This document shows, one piece after another, positions 1 to 8,610 of a stretch of 64,000 bases of DNA. Origin of the DNA: Pseudomonadota bacterium (GTDB lineage: Bacteria; Pseudomonadota; Gammaproteobacteria; Burkholderiales; Burkholderiaceae_F); contig JAKOQB010000172.1 in assembly GCA_029778535.1 (NCBI GenBank), positions 45,828-109,827 of the forward strand, read 5' to 3'. The notes beneath the pieces are model-generated. The model was not told the DNA's origin and did not search any database. It saw only the letters and a list, made by a program, of their open reading frames with translations. Numbering within the stretch: the stretch's first letter is position 1; the number at the start of each line of letters is the position of its first letter. The position numbers and the translations under genes were made by a program.

Positions 1-1
1 G

Positions 2-277
2 CTGATGGCGGTCTATGCGATCGTGTTCGGCATCTACGCGGTGTTCCTGCTGCCACCCGGATACGACGCGTGGGCCGGCGTGTTCGCGCCGCTCGCGATG
101 AAGATCGCCACGCTGGTGGTCATGCTTGCGCTGATCTATCACGCGTGGGTCGGCATGCGCGAGATCTTCATGGACTACCTGAAGCCGACCTGGGTTCGGC
201 TGCTCGCGTACATGATCACGCTGCTCTGGCTTGCCGTCTGCGCGGTCTGGTCGGTCCAGATTCTGTGGAGAGTCTGA
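2..277 (+). CDS. sdhD: Succinate dehydrogenase membrane anchor subunit SdhD (5' end cut off by the window)
   Basis: This is the membrane anchor of respiratory complex II, which helps bind heme b and ubiquinone in the inner membrane. The frame is open from the first bases, so the true start lies upstream and 91 residues are visible. They contain three hydrophobic stretches expected to be membrane helices. Between the second and third is the segment [16 protein letters not shown], which is the conserved SdhD region carrying a heme-ligand His and the quinone-site Asp-Tyr pair. The stop lies one base before the sdhA start, so the two are translationally coupled. sdhC is expected just outside the window. 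Confidence 0.9.
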   Translation: MMAVYAIVFGIYAVFLLPPGYDAWAGVFAPLAMKIATLVVMLALIYHAWVGMREIFMDYLKPTWVRLLAYMITLLWLAVCAVWSVQILWRV

Positions 278-278
278 T

Positions 279-2045
279 ATGACGATCGCACGACGTCGCT
301 TCGATGCGGTGATCGTCGGCGCCGGCGGCGCAGGAATGCGCTGCGCGCTGCAGCTGGCGCAGGCGGGATTGAACGTCGCGGTGCTGTCGAAGGTTTTTCC
401 GACCCGCTCGCACACGGTGGCCGCGCAGGGCGGCATCGGCGCGTCGCTCGGCAACATGACCGAAGACGACTGGCTGTGGCACATGTTCGACACGGTCAAG
501 GGCTCCGACTACCTCGGCGATCAGGACGCGATCGAGTTCATGTGCCGCGAGGCGCCGAAGGTGGTCTACGAGCTCGAGCACTTCGGCATGCCATTCGACC
601 GCAATCCCGACGGCACGATCTACCAGCGCCCGTTCGGCGGCCACTCGGCCAACTTCGGCGAAAAGCCGGTGCCGCGCGCCTGCGCCGCGGCCGACCGCAC
701 CGGCCACGCGTTGCTGCACACGCTGTACCAGCAGAACGTCAAGGCGCGCACGCAGTTCTTCGTCGAGTGGATGGCGCTCGATCTGATCATGGATGCCGAC
801 GGCGACTGCGTCGGCGTGATCGCGCTGGAAATGGAAACCGGCGAGCCGATGATCCTGGAAGGGAAGGTCACCGTGCTCGCCACCGGCGGCGCGGGCCGCA
901 TCTGGGCCGCGTCGACCAACGCATTCATCAACACCGGCGACGGGCTGGGAATGGTGGCGCGCGCGGGCCTGCCTCTGCAGGATCTCGAGTTCTGGCAGTT
1001 TCACCCCACGGGAGTCGCGGGCGCCGGCGTGCTGATCACCGAGGGCGTGCGCGGCGAGGGCGGCTTCCTGCTGAACTGCAACGGCGAACGCTTCATGGAG
1101 CGCTACGCGCCGACGCTGAAGGATCTGGCGCCGCGCGATTTCGTGTCGCGCTCGATGGACCAGGAGATCAAGGAAGGGCGCGGTTGCGGCGAGCACAAGG
1201 ACCACGTGCTGCTGAAGCTCGACCACCTCGGCGCCGACATGATCACGAAGCGGCTGCCTTCGATCCGGGAGATCGCGATCAAGTTCGCCAACGTCGATCC
1301 CATCAAGGAGCCGATCCCGGTCGTGCCGACGATCCATTATCAGATGGGCGGCATCCCGGCCAACTACCACGGTCAGGTCGTGGTGCCGAGGGGGGGCAAC
1401 CCCGCCGCGGTCGTCGGCGGGCTGTACGCGATCGGCGAATGCTCGTGCGTCAGCGTGCACGGCGCCAACCGGCTCGGCACCAATTCGCTGCTCGACCTGA
1501 TCGTGTTCGGCCGCTCGGCCGGCAACCACATCGCCGAGACCCTGAAGAAGGAACCGCGCGAGAACAAGCCGCTGCCGAAAGGCGCCGGCGACGCGACGCT
1601 GGCGCGGCTGGCCGCGCTCGACGCGCGCGCCAGCGGCGAGCGGGTGCAGGACGTCGCCAACGGCATCCGCAAGTCGATGCAAGCGCACTGCGGCGTGTTC
1701 CGTACCGGCAAGCTGCTCGACGAGGGCGTGGCGCAGATCATGAAGCTCGGCGAGCGCGCGAAGAACGTCGTGATCTCCGACAAGTCGAAGGTGTTCAACA
1801 CCGCGCGCATCGAGGCGCTCGAGCTGCACAACCTGGTCGAGACCGCGAAGGCCACGATCGTGTCGGCCGCCGCGCGCACCGAGAGCCGTGGCGCGCACGC
1901 GCGCGACGACTATCCGGAACGCGACGACGCCAACTGGATCAAACATACGCTGTGGTACTCCGAAGGCAATCGTCTGGCGTACAAGCCGGTCAACATGAAG
2001 CCGCTGACGGTCGAGACCTTCGTGCCGAAGAAGCGCACGTTCTGA
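279..2045 (+). CDS. sdhA: Succinate dehydrogenase flavoprotein subunit SdhA
   Basis: The catalytic subunit of complex II oxidises succinate to fumarate with covalently bound FAD. The ATG at 279 gives 588 residues, the same length as the E. coli protein. A GGAGAG ribosome-binding sequence precedes it, and it follows the sdhD stop by one base, so the longer upstream reading is rejected. The dinucleotide-binding motif GAGGAGM is at about residues 14-20. The FAD-linking His is at residue 45 in [10 protein letters not shown]. The active-site regions HPTGV and the [14 protein letters not shown] segment are present. It is part of the sdhDABE operon. Confidence 0.98.
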   Translation: MTIARRRFDAVIVGAGGAGMRCALQLAQAGLNVAVLSKVFPTRSHTVAAQGGIGASLGNMTEDDWLWHMFDTVKGSDYLGDQDAIEFMCREAPKVVYELEHFGMPFDRNPDGTIYQRPFGGHSANFGEKPVPRACAAADRTGHALLHTLYQQNVKARTQFFVEWMALDLIMDADGDCVGVIALEMETGEPMILEGKVTVLATGGAGRIWAASTNAFINTGDGLGMVARAGLPLQDLEFWQFHPTGVAGAGVLITEGVRGEGGFLLNCNGERFMERYAPTLKDLAPRDFVSRSMDQEIKEGRGCGEHKDHVLLKLDHLGADMITKRLPSIREIAIKFANVDPIKEPIPVVPTIHYQMGGIPANYHGQVVVPRGGNPAAVVGGLYAIGECSCVSVHGANRLGTNSLLDLIVFGRSAGNHIAETLKKEPRENKPLPKGAGDATLARLAALDARASGERVQDVANGIRKSMQAHCGVFRTGKLLDEGVAQIMKLGERAKNVVISDKSKVFNTARIEALELHNLVETAKATIVSAAARTESRGAHARDDYPERDDANWIKHTLWYSEGNRLAYKPVNMKPLTVETFVPKKRTF

Positions 2046-2058
2046 CGGGAATCACCGC

Positions 2059-2814
2059 ATGACTGCCAGTTCCGCCCCCGAAGCCAACGCCGTCGCCGCC
2101 GCCGGCGGGCGCGTGGTGAAGTTCGAGATCTACCGCTACGACCCGGACCGCGACGCCAGGCCGTACATGCAGAAGGTCGAGGTGCGGCTGCAGCCGGCCG
2201 ACAAGATGCTGCTCGACGCGCTGATGCGGCTCAAGGCCGATTTCGACGACAGCGTTGCGTTCCGCCGTTCGTGCCGCGAGGGCGTGTGCGGATCGGACGC
2301 GATGAACGTCAACGGCAAGAACCGGCTGGCGTGCGTCACGAATCTCAACGAGCTGAAGGAGCCGATCGTCCTGAAGCCGCTGCCCGGGCTGCCGGTGATC
2401 CGCGACCTGATCGTCGACATGACGCAGTTCTTCAAGCAGTACCACTCGATCAAGCCGTACCTGATCAACGACACGCCGCCGCCGGAGAAGGAGCGTCTGC
2501 AGTCGCCGGAGGAGCGCGAGGAACTGAACGGCGTGTACGAGTGCATCCTGTGCGCATGTTGCTCGACCGCCTGCCCGAGCTTTTGGTGGAACCCGGACAA
2601 GTACGTCGGCCCGGCGGGCCTGCTGCAGGCCTACCGCTTCATCGTCGACAGCCGCGACCAGGCCACCGGCGAGCGGCTCGACAATCTGAACGATCCGTAT
2701 CGGCTGTTTCGCTGCCATACGATCATGAATTGCACCGATGTCTGCCCGAAGGAGCTGAATCCTGCCGCCGCGATCGGTCGTATCAAGACGATGCTGGCGC
2801 GGCGCGCCGTCTGA
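2059..2814 (+). CDS. sdhB: Succinate dehydrogenase iron-sulfur subunit SdhB
   Basis: This electron-transfer subunit of complex II passes electrons from the SdhA flavin to quinone through three iron-sulfur clusters. All ligand groups are visible in 251 residues: the [2Fe-2S] set starting at CREGVCGSD and ending at the Cys of NRLACV, the [4Fe-4S] set CILCACCSTACPS, and the [3Fe-4S]/[4Fe-4S] set CHTIMNCTDVCPK. The N-terminus is about 15 residues longer than in E. coli SdhB (MTASSAPEANAVAAAGG), a low-complexity lead-in before the conserved KFEIYRYDPD. It lies 13 bases after sdhA. Confidence 0.98.
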   Translation: MTASSAPEANAVAAAGGRVVKFEIYRYDPDRDARPYMQKVEVRLQPADKMLLDALMRLKADFDDSVAFRRSCREGVCGSDAMNVNGKNRLACVTNLNELKEPIVLKPLPGLPVIRDLIVDMTQFFKQYHSIKPYLINDTPPPEKERLQSPEEREELNGVYECILCACCSTACPSFWWNPDKYVGPAGLLQAYRFIVDSRDQATGERLDNLNDPYRLFRCHTIMNCTDVCPKELNPAAAIGRIKTMLARRAV

Positions 2815-2816
2815 CG

Positions 2817-3080
2817 ATGGGTGCGACGGTCGGCGACCTGGAGCGGCGCCGGCTGCGCTGGCGGGCGCGCCGCGGCCTGCTGGAAAACGACCTGCTGCTG
2901 GCGCGTTTTCTCGACCGCTGCGGCGACGGACTGAAGGACAGCGAGGCTGCGGCGCTGGCGCAACTGCTGGCGCTGCCCGACCGCGATCTTCTCGATCTTC
3001 TGCTTTCGCGCAAATGCCCCGAAGGCGGGCTCGATACGATCGCCGTGCGTGAACTGATCGAGCGCATACGAACGGCCTGA
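2817..3080 (+). CDS. sdhE: FAD assembly factor SdhE (succinate dehydrogenase flavinator)
   Basis: This small cytoplasmic protein of 87 residues belongs to the SdhE/YgfY family, which promotes covalent attachment of FAD to SdhA. The family signature RGxxE is seen as [11 protein letters not shown] near residues 20-30, and the length matches the family. The ATG at 2817 lies two bases after the sdhB stop. The position directly after sdhB and before citrate synthase is the usual betaproteobacterial arrangement and supports the identification. Confidence 0.92.
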   Translation: MGATVGDLERRRLRWRARRGLLENDLLLARFLDRCGDGLKDSEAAALAQLLALPDRDLLDLLLSRKCPEGGLDTIAVRELIERIRTA

Positions 3081-3117
3081 ACTGACTGCGCCTAACCGAC
3101 TCCGAAGGAAGACGACG

Positions 3118-4437
3118 ATGGCACTGACTCCCTCCAACCAGAAGGCGACGCTGACCTTCACCGACGGCACGCCGCCGCTCGACCTGCCGATCTACAAGGG
3201 CACGATCGGCCCGGACGTGATCGACATCCGGCAGCTGTACGGCAAGACCGGCAAGTTCACCTACGACCCCGGCTTCCTGTCGACCGCGTCGTGCAATTCG
3301 ACCATCACCTACATCGACGGCGACAAGGGCGAGCTGCTGTACCGCGGCTATCCGATCGATCAGCTCGCCACCCAGTGCGACTTCCTGGAGGTCTGCCATT
3401 TGCTGCTGTACGGCGAGCTGCCGAACCCCGCGCAGAAGACCGAATTCACCGGGCGCGTGACCAAACACACGATGGTCAACGAGCAGATGCAGTTCTTCCT
3501 GCGCGGCTTCCGGCGCGACGCGCACCCGATGGCGGTGATGACCGGCCTGGTCGGCGCGCTGAGCGCGTTCTATCCGGATTCGATCAACCTGCACGATGCG
3601 CACCAGCGCGACATCTCCGCGGTGCGGCTCATTGCCAAGATGCCGACGCTGGTGGCCATGGCGTACAAGTATTCGGTCGGCCAGCCGTACATGTATCCGC
3701 GCAACGAGCTGTCGTACGCGGGCAACTTCATGCGCATGATGTTCGCCACGCCGTGCGAGGACTACAAGCCGAACGCCGTGCTGGTGCGCGCGATGGACCG
3801 CATCTTCACGTTGCACGCCGACCACGAGCAGAACGCGTCGACCTCGACCGTGCGGCTGTGCGCGTCCAGCGGCACCAACCCGTTCGCCGCGATCGCCGCC
3901 GGCGTGGCCTGCCTGTGGGGCCCCGCGCACGGCGGCGCCAACGAGGCGTGCCTGAACATGCTGTACGACATCCAGAGAAACGGCGGCGTGGCCAAGGTGG
4001 GCGAGTTCATCGCGCAGGTCAAGGACAAGAACTCGCACGTCAAGCTGATGGGATTCGGCCACCGCGTGTACAAGAACTACGACCCGCGCGCCAAGCTGAT
4101 GCGGGAGACCTGCCACGAGGTGCTGGGCGAACTGGGCCTGCACGACGACCCGCTGTTCAAGCTGGCGCTGGCGCTGGAGAAGATCGCGCTCGAGGACGAC
4201 TACTTCGTCAGCCGCAAGCTGTACCCGAACGTCGACTATTACTCCGGCATCGTGCAGAAGGCGATCGGCATCCCGGTGCCGCTGTTCACCGCCATTTTTG
4301 CGCTCGCGCGCACGGTCGGCTGGATCGCGCAACTGAACGAGATGATCGCCGATCCGGAGTACAAGATCGGGCGGCCGCGGCAGCTGTACGTCGGCAGCAC
4401 GCACCGCAGGGTGCTGCCGCTGCATCAGCGGCCGTAG
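3118..4437 (+). CDS. gltA: Citrate synthase GltA (type II)
   Basis: Condenses oxaloacetate and acetyl-CoA to citrate, the entry step of the TCA cycle. The protein has 439 residues, typical of the hexameric type II enzyme of Gram-negative bacteria. Catalytic residues are recognisable: His in GPAHGGAN, His in [14 protein letters not shown] and Asp in NVDYYSGI. The ATG is preceded by GAAGGAAG at good spacing. The gene closes the rightward TCA operon and is followed by a hairpin that separates it from the leftward gene train. Because ferredoxin-linked oxoacid oxidoreductases lie next door, the direction of flux through this enzyme is worth considering. Confidence 0.98.
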   Translation: MALTPSNQKATLTFTDGTPPLDLPIYKGTIGPDVIDIRQLYGKTGKFTYDPGFLSTASCNSTITYIDGDKGELLYRGYPIDQLATQCDFLEVCHLLLYGELPNPAQKTEFTGRVTKHTMVNEQMQFFLRGFRRDAHPMAVMTGLVGALSAFYPDSINLHDAHQRDISAVRLIAKMPTLVAMAYKYSVGQPYMYPRNELSYAGNFMRMMFATPCEDYKPNAVLVRAMDRIFTLHADHEQNASTSTVRLCASSGTNPFAAIAAGVACLWGPAHGGANEACLNMLYDIQRNGGVAKVGEFIAQVKDKNSHVKLMGFGHRVYKNYDPRAKLMRETCHEVLGELGLHDDPLFKLALALEKIALEDDYFVSRKLYPNVDYYSGIVQKAIGIPVPLFTAIFALARTVGWIAQLNEMIADPEYKIGRPRQLYVGSTHRRVLPLHQRP

Positions 4438-4458
4438 CTCCGAACGGCGCGCAACAGC

Positions 4459-4480
4459 AACGGCGCCGCGCGGCGCCGTT
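4459..4480. terminator. Bidirectional hairpin between gltA and comB
   Basis: A perfect 9-bp stem (AACGGCGCC pairing with GGCGCCGTT) closes a 4-base loop. It lies 21 bases after the gltA stop and 7 bases beyond the stop of the convergent comB. The stem is flanked by A on the left and T on the right, so it can act as a Rho-independent terminator in both directions, though the T-run is short. Confidence 0.7.
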
Positions 4481-4487
4481 TGCATAT

Positions 4488-5177
4488 CTATGCCGGCAGT
4501 GCGGTGATCGTCAGCCTGCCGCCGCTGCGCTCGATCGGCATCGCGAAGTCGAACACGTCCACCTCGGCACAGCACTCGAGGTCCGCGGGCGGCAGATTGG
4601 GATCGATTCCGGCGGCGAAGCGGCGGCCGAAGTCGGAGCGGCGCACGCGCGCCGCGTGCATCTCGGGCGCCGGCTGTTCGCCGCGCAGGAACGCCTCGAT
4701 GCGGTCCGCGCACGCGGTGTCTTCGTCGCCGTCGCGATCGGTCCAGGTGCCGGTGACGATCAGGGTGACCGCGGGCGCGCCGAGCGCGAGCAGGTGCCGC
4801 GCGGTCGCGCGCGCGTTCACGAGGCCGGCGGCGAGGATCGTCGTCGCGCCGGCGCAGGCGGCGATGCCACGCACGCCGCCGACCGTGTACAGGATCAGCG
4901 TACGACCGGCCACGTCGAGGCGATCGAGCCGCGACGGCGAGTTGCCGAGGTCGAAGCCGGCCACCGGTGCGCCGCCCGCCTTGGAGCCGATCGCCAGCGC
5001 GTCGGGATAGCGCCGGCGCAGCGCCGCGAGCGCTTCGATCGAATCGATCGCGACGATCGACTGCGCGCCGCGCGCGAACGCGTGCGCGGCGGTGGTGAAC
5101 GCGCGCAGCACGTCGATCACAACCACCGCGCCGCGCGCCTGCCCGCAGTGGGCGAGGTCGGAGCGGAAGACCTGCAT
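4488..5177 (-). CDS. comB: 2-phosphosulfolactate phosphatase family protein (ComB-like)
   Basis: This 229-residue protein has the conserved ComB core: VVVIDVLRAFTTAAHAFARGA near the N-terminus, then FDLGNSPS, LYTVGGVRGI and a D-rich segment (TDRDGDEDTACADRI). In methanogens ComB removes phosphate from 2-phosphosulfolactate on the way to coenzyme M. Many bacteria carry homologues whose substrate is not established. The ATG at 5177 lies 20 bases after the stop of the upstream ferredoxin-domain gene, so it looks like the last gene of the leftward redox cluster. No other coenzyme M gene is visible here, so the substrate should not be assumed. Confidence 0.8.
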   Translation of the reverse strand: MQVFRSDLAHCGQARGAVVVIDVLRAFTTAAHAFARGAQSIVAIDSIEALAALRRRYPDALAIGSKAGGAPVAGFDLGNSPSRLDRLDVAGRTLILYTVGGVRGIAACAGATTILAAGLVNARATARHLLALGAPAVTLIVTGTWTDRDGDEDTACADRIEAFLRGEQPAPEMHAARVRRSDFGRRFAAGIDPNLPPADLECCAEVDVFDFAMPIERSGGRLTITALPA

Positions 5178-5197
5178 CGTCCGCCCCGGGCGCGGCG

Positions 5198-7399
5198 CTA
5201 CTGAAACGGCTTGGCGCGCTCGATCAGTTCGGCCAGCCCCGGCTCGTTCGGATCGCGCGGCTTGCCGGGGTGGATGATCGCGACCTGGCACGACTCGGCC
5301 GCTTCGACGAGGTGTCGGAAGGTCCCCGCGGTGATGTCCTTGATGTAGGCCTGCTTGTTCTCGTTGTAGGCGAACATGCGGTCGTTGATGCTGGTGCATT
5401 CGCCGCAGCTCGGGCAGCGCGCGGTCTCGATCCACGCCTCGTCCGACGGCGGCTTCTCGGCGGGCGCGGCCTCGGCCGGGGCGGCCTCGGCCGCGGCGTG
5501 CACCGCCGGCGTCGGGACCACCGCGGCGGGCCGCACGGCGCCGCGCAGGGCCTCGATCTCCTTCTGCTTCTGCGCGTCCCACGCGGCCTTCTCGCGCGCG
5601 AGCAGGCGCTCGGCATGCGAGTCGTGCACGCCGCCGTGCTCCTGCAGCCGGTGCCAGAGCAGGAGGCTCCTGCGCGTGGCGGACATCAGCCGCGCATCGA
5701 CGACGACCCGGTGCAGCACATCGTCCTCGTCGACCGCGAGCAGGTACGGCACGCGCTGCGCGGCGTCGCGTTCGTTCAGCGCCAGCCAGTCCGCGGCCGG
5801 GGTCATCGTCGCGTTCCAGCTCTCGCGCGGCACGCGCGCAAAGTGGCCGGCGTAACGCGCGTCGCACAGCGCGAAGTCGGCGAACGTGAACGCGACGGGC
5901 TCGCGCGCGCGCTGCAATGCTTCGTCGGCGAACTCGACCGCGTCGAGCCGCCAGTCGCCGTCGGGTTCCGGGTTGTTCTCGAGCGAAAAGCGCGCGGCCC
6001 AGTTCTCGCCCGCGGCGGCATCGTAGGAGAAGGCCGGAAACGCGCGCGCTTCCATCGCCGCCGCCGCGGTCAGGTACGGCGGCAGCCGCGCGGCCGGTGT
6101 CGCCGTGCCGGCGAACACGGTGAAGAGCGCGGGGCCCTGGCAGGCGAGCCCGCGCGCGATCCTCTCGCGCAGCGCATACAGGTTCGAACTGGCCGACTGC
6201 AGCACGAACATGCCGCCCAGTCCCATCGCCGTCGTCGCCAGGCGGGCGCTGCGCACGCCGAAGGCGAAGTGGCCGGTGCCGATCGAGGTGTCCTCGAGCA
6301 GGTCGTCGACCAGCACCAGCACCTTGACCGGTAGGCCGGACGACAACATGTCGAGCAGGCCGGCGTTTTCCGGCGCGTCGTTGCGGCCGGGCGGGATGCA
6401 CACCAGGTAATCGGGGAACAGCGCCAGCTCCGCGGCGGTCAGCGCGCGTTCGTCGAAGCGCGCGAAGAACGCGTCGTCCTTGTCCTCGACGTAGCGGCCT
6501 GCGCCTTCGAGCTCGGCGATCGCCATCGCCTTGACCAACTGCACCATCGCCGGCAGCCGCGTGCGATACGCATCGGCCGCGGCGGCGCAGTTGTCGAAGC
6601 AGTAATCGAGCGCCGGGGTGGTCGAATCCGGACCGGGATAGAAGCCTTGCGTGCGCAGCAGCGACAGCGCCCACTCGATCCGCTGCCGGCGCGCGGGCGG
6701 CAGTTCATCGCGCGGCGTGTTGCGGCGGATCAGCGCCGACATCAGGCGGAAGTCGAACGCGTCCGCATCGGCTCCGCCGACCGCGGCGCGCAGCGCTTCG
6801 GGACGCTGGCCGGCTTCGGAGTGAACGTACGCAGCGCGCAGGATGTCGGTCAGCTTGCGCATCAGCCGGTCGATCTCGGCGCGGAAACGGCGCGCCTTGC
6901 CGGCCTGCGCGGCGCGCCACGCGTGCGTCAGCAGCCGCGCCGGCGCGGCCGAGTCGCAGTCGATCACCGCGCCGTCGAACTTCAGCGCCGCGGCCGTGAG
7001 CCGCAGCACCTCCTCGACTTCCGCATCGCGGCCGGCGACGCGCGCTGCGGCCTGTTCCCACAGTTCGGTGAGGCGACCGGTCACGCCGTGCGCGACCTGC
7101 CATCGAATGTCTCGTTCCAGCCGCAGCACGTGACGGCGCAGCCGCTCGCCCTCGATGCCGCGCGGCGCCAGGTCGGCGAGCAGGCGATCGACGGTGGCCG
7201 ACAGCGGCGCCGCGAACTCGGGGCCGGCCGCATCGTCGATCAGCACCAGCGGATAGTCGTAGCGCAGCTTCGTCAAGTCGCGGTAGCCCGCGAGCAGCGC
7301 GGGGCGCAAGCCTTCGGCGTCGATCGGCAGCGCGTCGGCCGCGCGCTTGCCGGTCATGTGGAACAGCATCGGGTCCTGATGTGTCGCGGCCATGTCCAT
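5198..7399 (-). CDS. Large 2-oxoacid:ferredoxin oxidoreductase-associated protein with C-terminal ferredoxin module
   Basis: I do not recognise a characterised family for the full 733 residues. The first 300 or so are alpha-helical in composition and give no motif. The middle (about 395-420) contains NLYALRERIARGLACQGPAL, which resembles the GPxL segment near the end of the pyruvate:ferredoxin oxidoreductase thiamine domain. It is followed by a segment FSLENNPEPDG like the region after it. The C-terminus is a single [4Fe-4S]-type module, with CPSCGEC at residues 662-668 and a fourth Cys at about 704 in ESCQVAIIHPGKP. The Ala/Pro/Glu-rich stretch around 620-650 looks like a linker. It follows korB by 27 bases, so an electron-transfer or assembly partner of that enzyme is the best inference. 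Confidence 0.75.
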   Translation of the reverse strand: MDMAATHQDPMLFHMTGKRAADALPIDAEGLRPALLAGYRDLTKLRYDYPLVLIDDAAGPEFAAPLSATVDRLLADLAPRGIEGERLRRHVLRLERDIRWQVAHGVTGRLTELWEQAAARVAGRDAEVEEVLRLTAAALKFDGAVIDCDSAAPARLLTHAWRAAQAGKARRFRAEIDRLMRKLTDILRAAYVHSEAGQRPEALRAAVGGADADAFDFRLMSALIRRNTPRDELPPARRQRIEWALSLLRTQGFYPGPDSTTPALDYCFDNCAAAADAYRTRLPAMVQLVKAMAIAELEGAGRYVEDKDDAFFARFDERALTAAELALFPDYLVCIPPGRNDAPENAGLLDMLSSGLPVKVLVLVDDLLEDTSIGTGHFAFGVRSARLATTAMGLGGMFVLQSASSNLYALRERIARGLACQGPALFTVFAGTATPAARLPPYLTAAAAMEARAFPAFSYDAAAGENWAARFSLENNPEPDGDWRLDAVEFADEALQRAREPVAFTFADFALCDARYAGHFARVPRESWNATMTPAADWLALNERDAAQRVPYLLAVDEDDVLHRVVVDARLMSATRRSLLLWHRLQEHGGVHDSHAERLLAREKAAWDAQKQKEIEALRGAVRPAAVVPTPAVHAAAEAAPAEAAPAEKPPSDEAWIETARCPSCGECTSINDRMFAYNENKQAYIKDITAGTFRHLVEAAESCQVAIIHPGKPRDPNEPGLAELIERAKPFQ

Positions 7400-7426
7400 G
7401 GCGCTTGCCTCTTCAGTGTTCCTGGA

Positions 7427-8416
7427 TCACGCCGCCTGTGCCAGGTTCTGGTCCGGCCAGATCGTGAACTTGTCGAGTTCCTTCTCCAGCCCGGCGCGGA
7501 TCGCCTCCGGGGTGCGCGGTCCGCCGGCATGGCGCAGATCCTCGTAGCAGGGCACGTCGGGGTTGTGATACAGGATGCCGACCGGGATCGGGTCGATCGT
7601 CGAGGCGATCTCGCGCGCCTCGTGGATGTTCAGCGGGTCGTGCGCGCGCTGGTTCTTGTAGATGCGCGAAATCTCGCTGCTCGGCTGCAGGCCATTCTCG
7701 TGCGTCAGCAGCAGCGTCTTGCCGGGATCGTGCAGCCACGGCTCGAACATCTTCGGCAGCCACTCGGGGCAGCGCTGGATGATGCGGACGAACGAGAAAC
7801 CGCGGTGGTGGAAAGCCTGGCTGATGATGTCGTACAGCAGCTCGGGGATCCAGTCCACGCCCTGGGCGACGAAGGAGACGTTCTGCACCCCGAGCGTGAC
7901 CGTCAGCGGATTGAGTGCCTCGAGCACGGTACCGCGCGGCGTGGTGTTGCTCTTCATGCCGAGCGGGGAGGTCGGCGACGCCTGCTTCTTGGTCAGGCCG
8001 TAGACCTGGTTGTCGTGCAGGATCGCCGTCAGATTCATGTTGTAGCGGATCGCGTGGATCCAGTGCGCCGCGCCGATCGAGCAGCAGTCGCCGTCGCCGG
8101 TGTTGACGAACACGTGCAGGTCGGGGCGCGCCATCTTCACGCCCTCGGCGAGCGGAAACGCGCGGCCGTGGATGCCGTGAAAGCCGTACGTCTTCATGTA
8201 GTGCGGGAAGCGGCTCGAGCAGCCGATGCCCGACACGAACACGGTGCGCTCGGGCGCGAGGTCTTCGTCGCGGCACAGCCGCTGCACGGCCGCGAGGATC
8301 GCGTTGTCGCCGCAGCCGGTGCACCAGCGCGGCACGCCGCCCTGATAGTCCTCGAGCCTGTGGTGCTCCTCGTGCAGACGGATCAGCGTCTTGGAGACGG
8401 GGATCGCCATGTCCAT
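7427..8416 (-). CDS. korB: 2-oxoacid:ferredoxin oxidoreductase beta subunit (set 1)
   Basis: This is the thiamine-diphosphate and [4Fe-4S]-binding subunit of a KorAB-type enzyme that oxidatively decarboxylates a 2-oxoacid and reduces ferredoxin. It has 329 residues. Cluster ligands are visible in RWCTGCGDNA, in SGIGCSSRFP and in IQRCPEW. The thiamine-diphosphate site is GDGDCCSIGAAHWIHAIRYN followed by DNQVYGLTKKQASPTS, the usual family signature. Substrate (2-oxoglutarate, pyruvate or other) cannot be read from the sequence. An alternative start two codons in (at 8410) is possible. It is separated from its alpha subunit gene by a 194-base gap filled with palindromic repeats, unusual for genes that normally abut. 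Confidence 0.93.
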   Translation of the reverse strand: MDMAIPVSKTLIRLHEEHHRLEDYQGGVPRWCTGCGDNAILAAVQRLCRDEDLAPERTVFVSGIGCSSRFPHYMKTYGFHGIHGRAFPLAEGVKMARPDLHVFVNTGDGDCCSIGAAHWIHAIRYNMNLTAILHDNQVYGLTKKQASPTSPLGMKSNTTPRGTVLEALNPLTVTLGVQNVSFVAQGVDWIPELLYDIISQAFHHRGFSFVRIIQRCPEWLPKMFEPWLHDPGKTLLLTHENGLQPSSEISRIYKNQRAHDPLNIHEAREIASTIDPIPVGILYHNPDVPCYEDLRHAGGPRTPEAIRAGLEKELDKFTIWPDQNLAQAA

Positions 8417-8435
8417 GGGTGAGATCCTTCAATCA

Positions 8436-8571
8436 GTGACTCCCTCTCCCACAGCAGTGGGAGAGGGTTGGGGTGAGGGTACGAACGCATCGCCGATTGG
8501 GGCATGCGCCGCAAGTCGACATCCGAGCGCCCTCATCCCCCGCCTTCTCCCGCCGATGCGGGAGAAGGGGC
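8436..8571. repeat. Pair of opposed CCCTCTCCC-type palindromes between korA and korB
   Basis: Two hairpins face each other. The left one is CCCTCTCCC-N8-GGGAGAGGG followed by a GGGGTGAGGG tail (8442-8479). The right one starts with CCCTCATCCCC and ends in a CTTCTCCCG...CGGGAGAAGG hairpin (8529-8571). Together they form a long imperfect inverted repeat filling most of the gap between the two subunit genes. The same sequence type occurs inside mfd at 43673-43761, so this is a dispersed family. Confidence 0.8.
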
Positions 8572-8610
8572 CGAACAAGCCGTCTGTGCAGTTCATCGTG
8601 TTCATTCTTC

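Noticed and set aside
216..1946. A 576-codon open frame on the minus strand opposite sdhA, and similar long antisense frames elsewhere (for example 1990-4713, 18542-22225, 21300-24146)
   Set aside because: They mirror strongly supported genes, are rich in Arg, His and Ala as expected from GC-rich antisense codons, and show no protein motifs.
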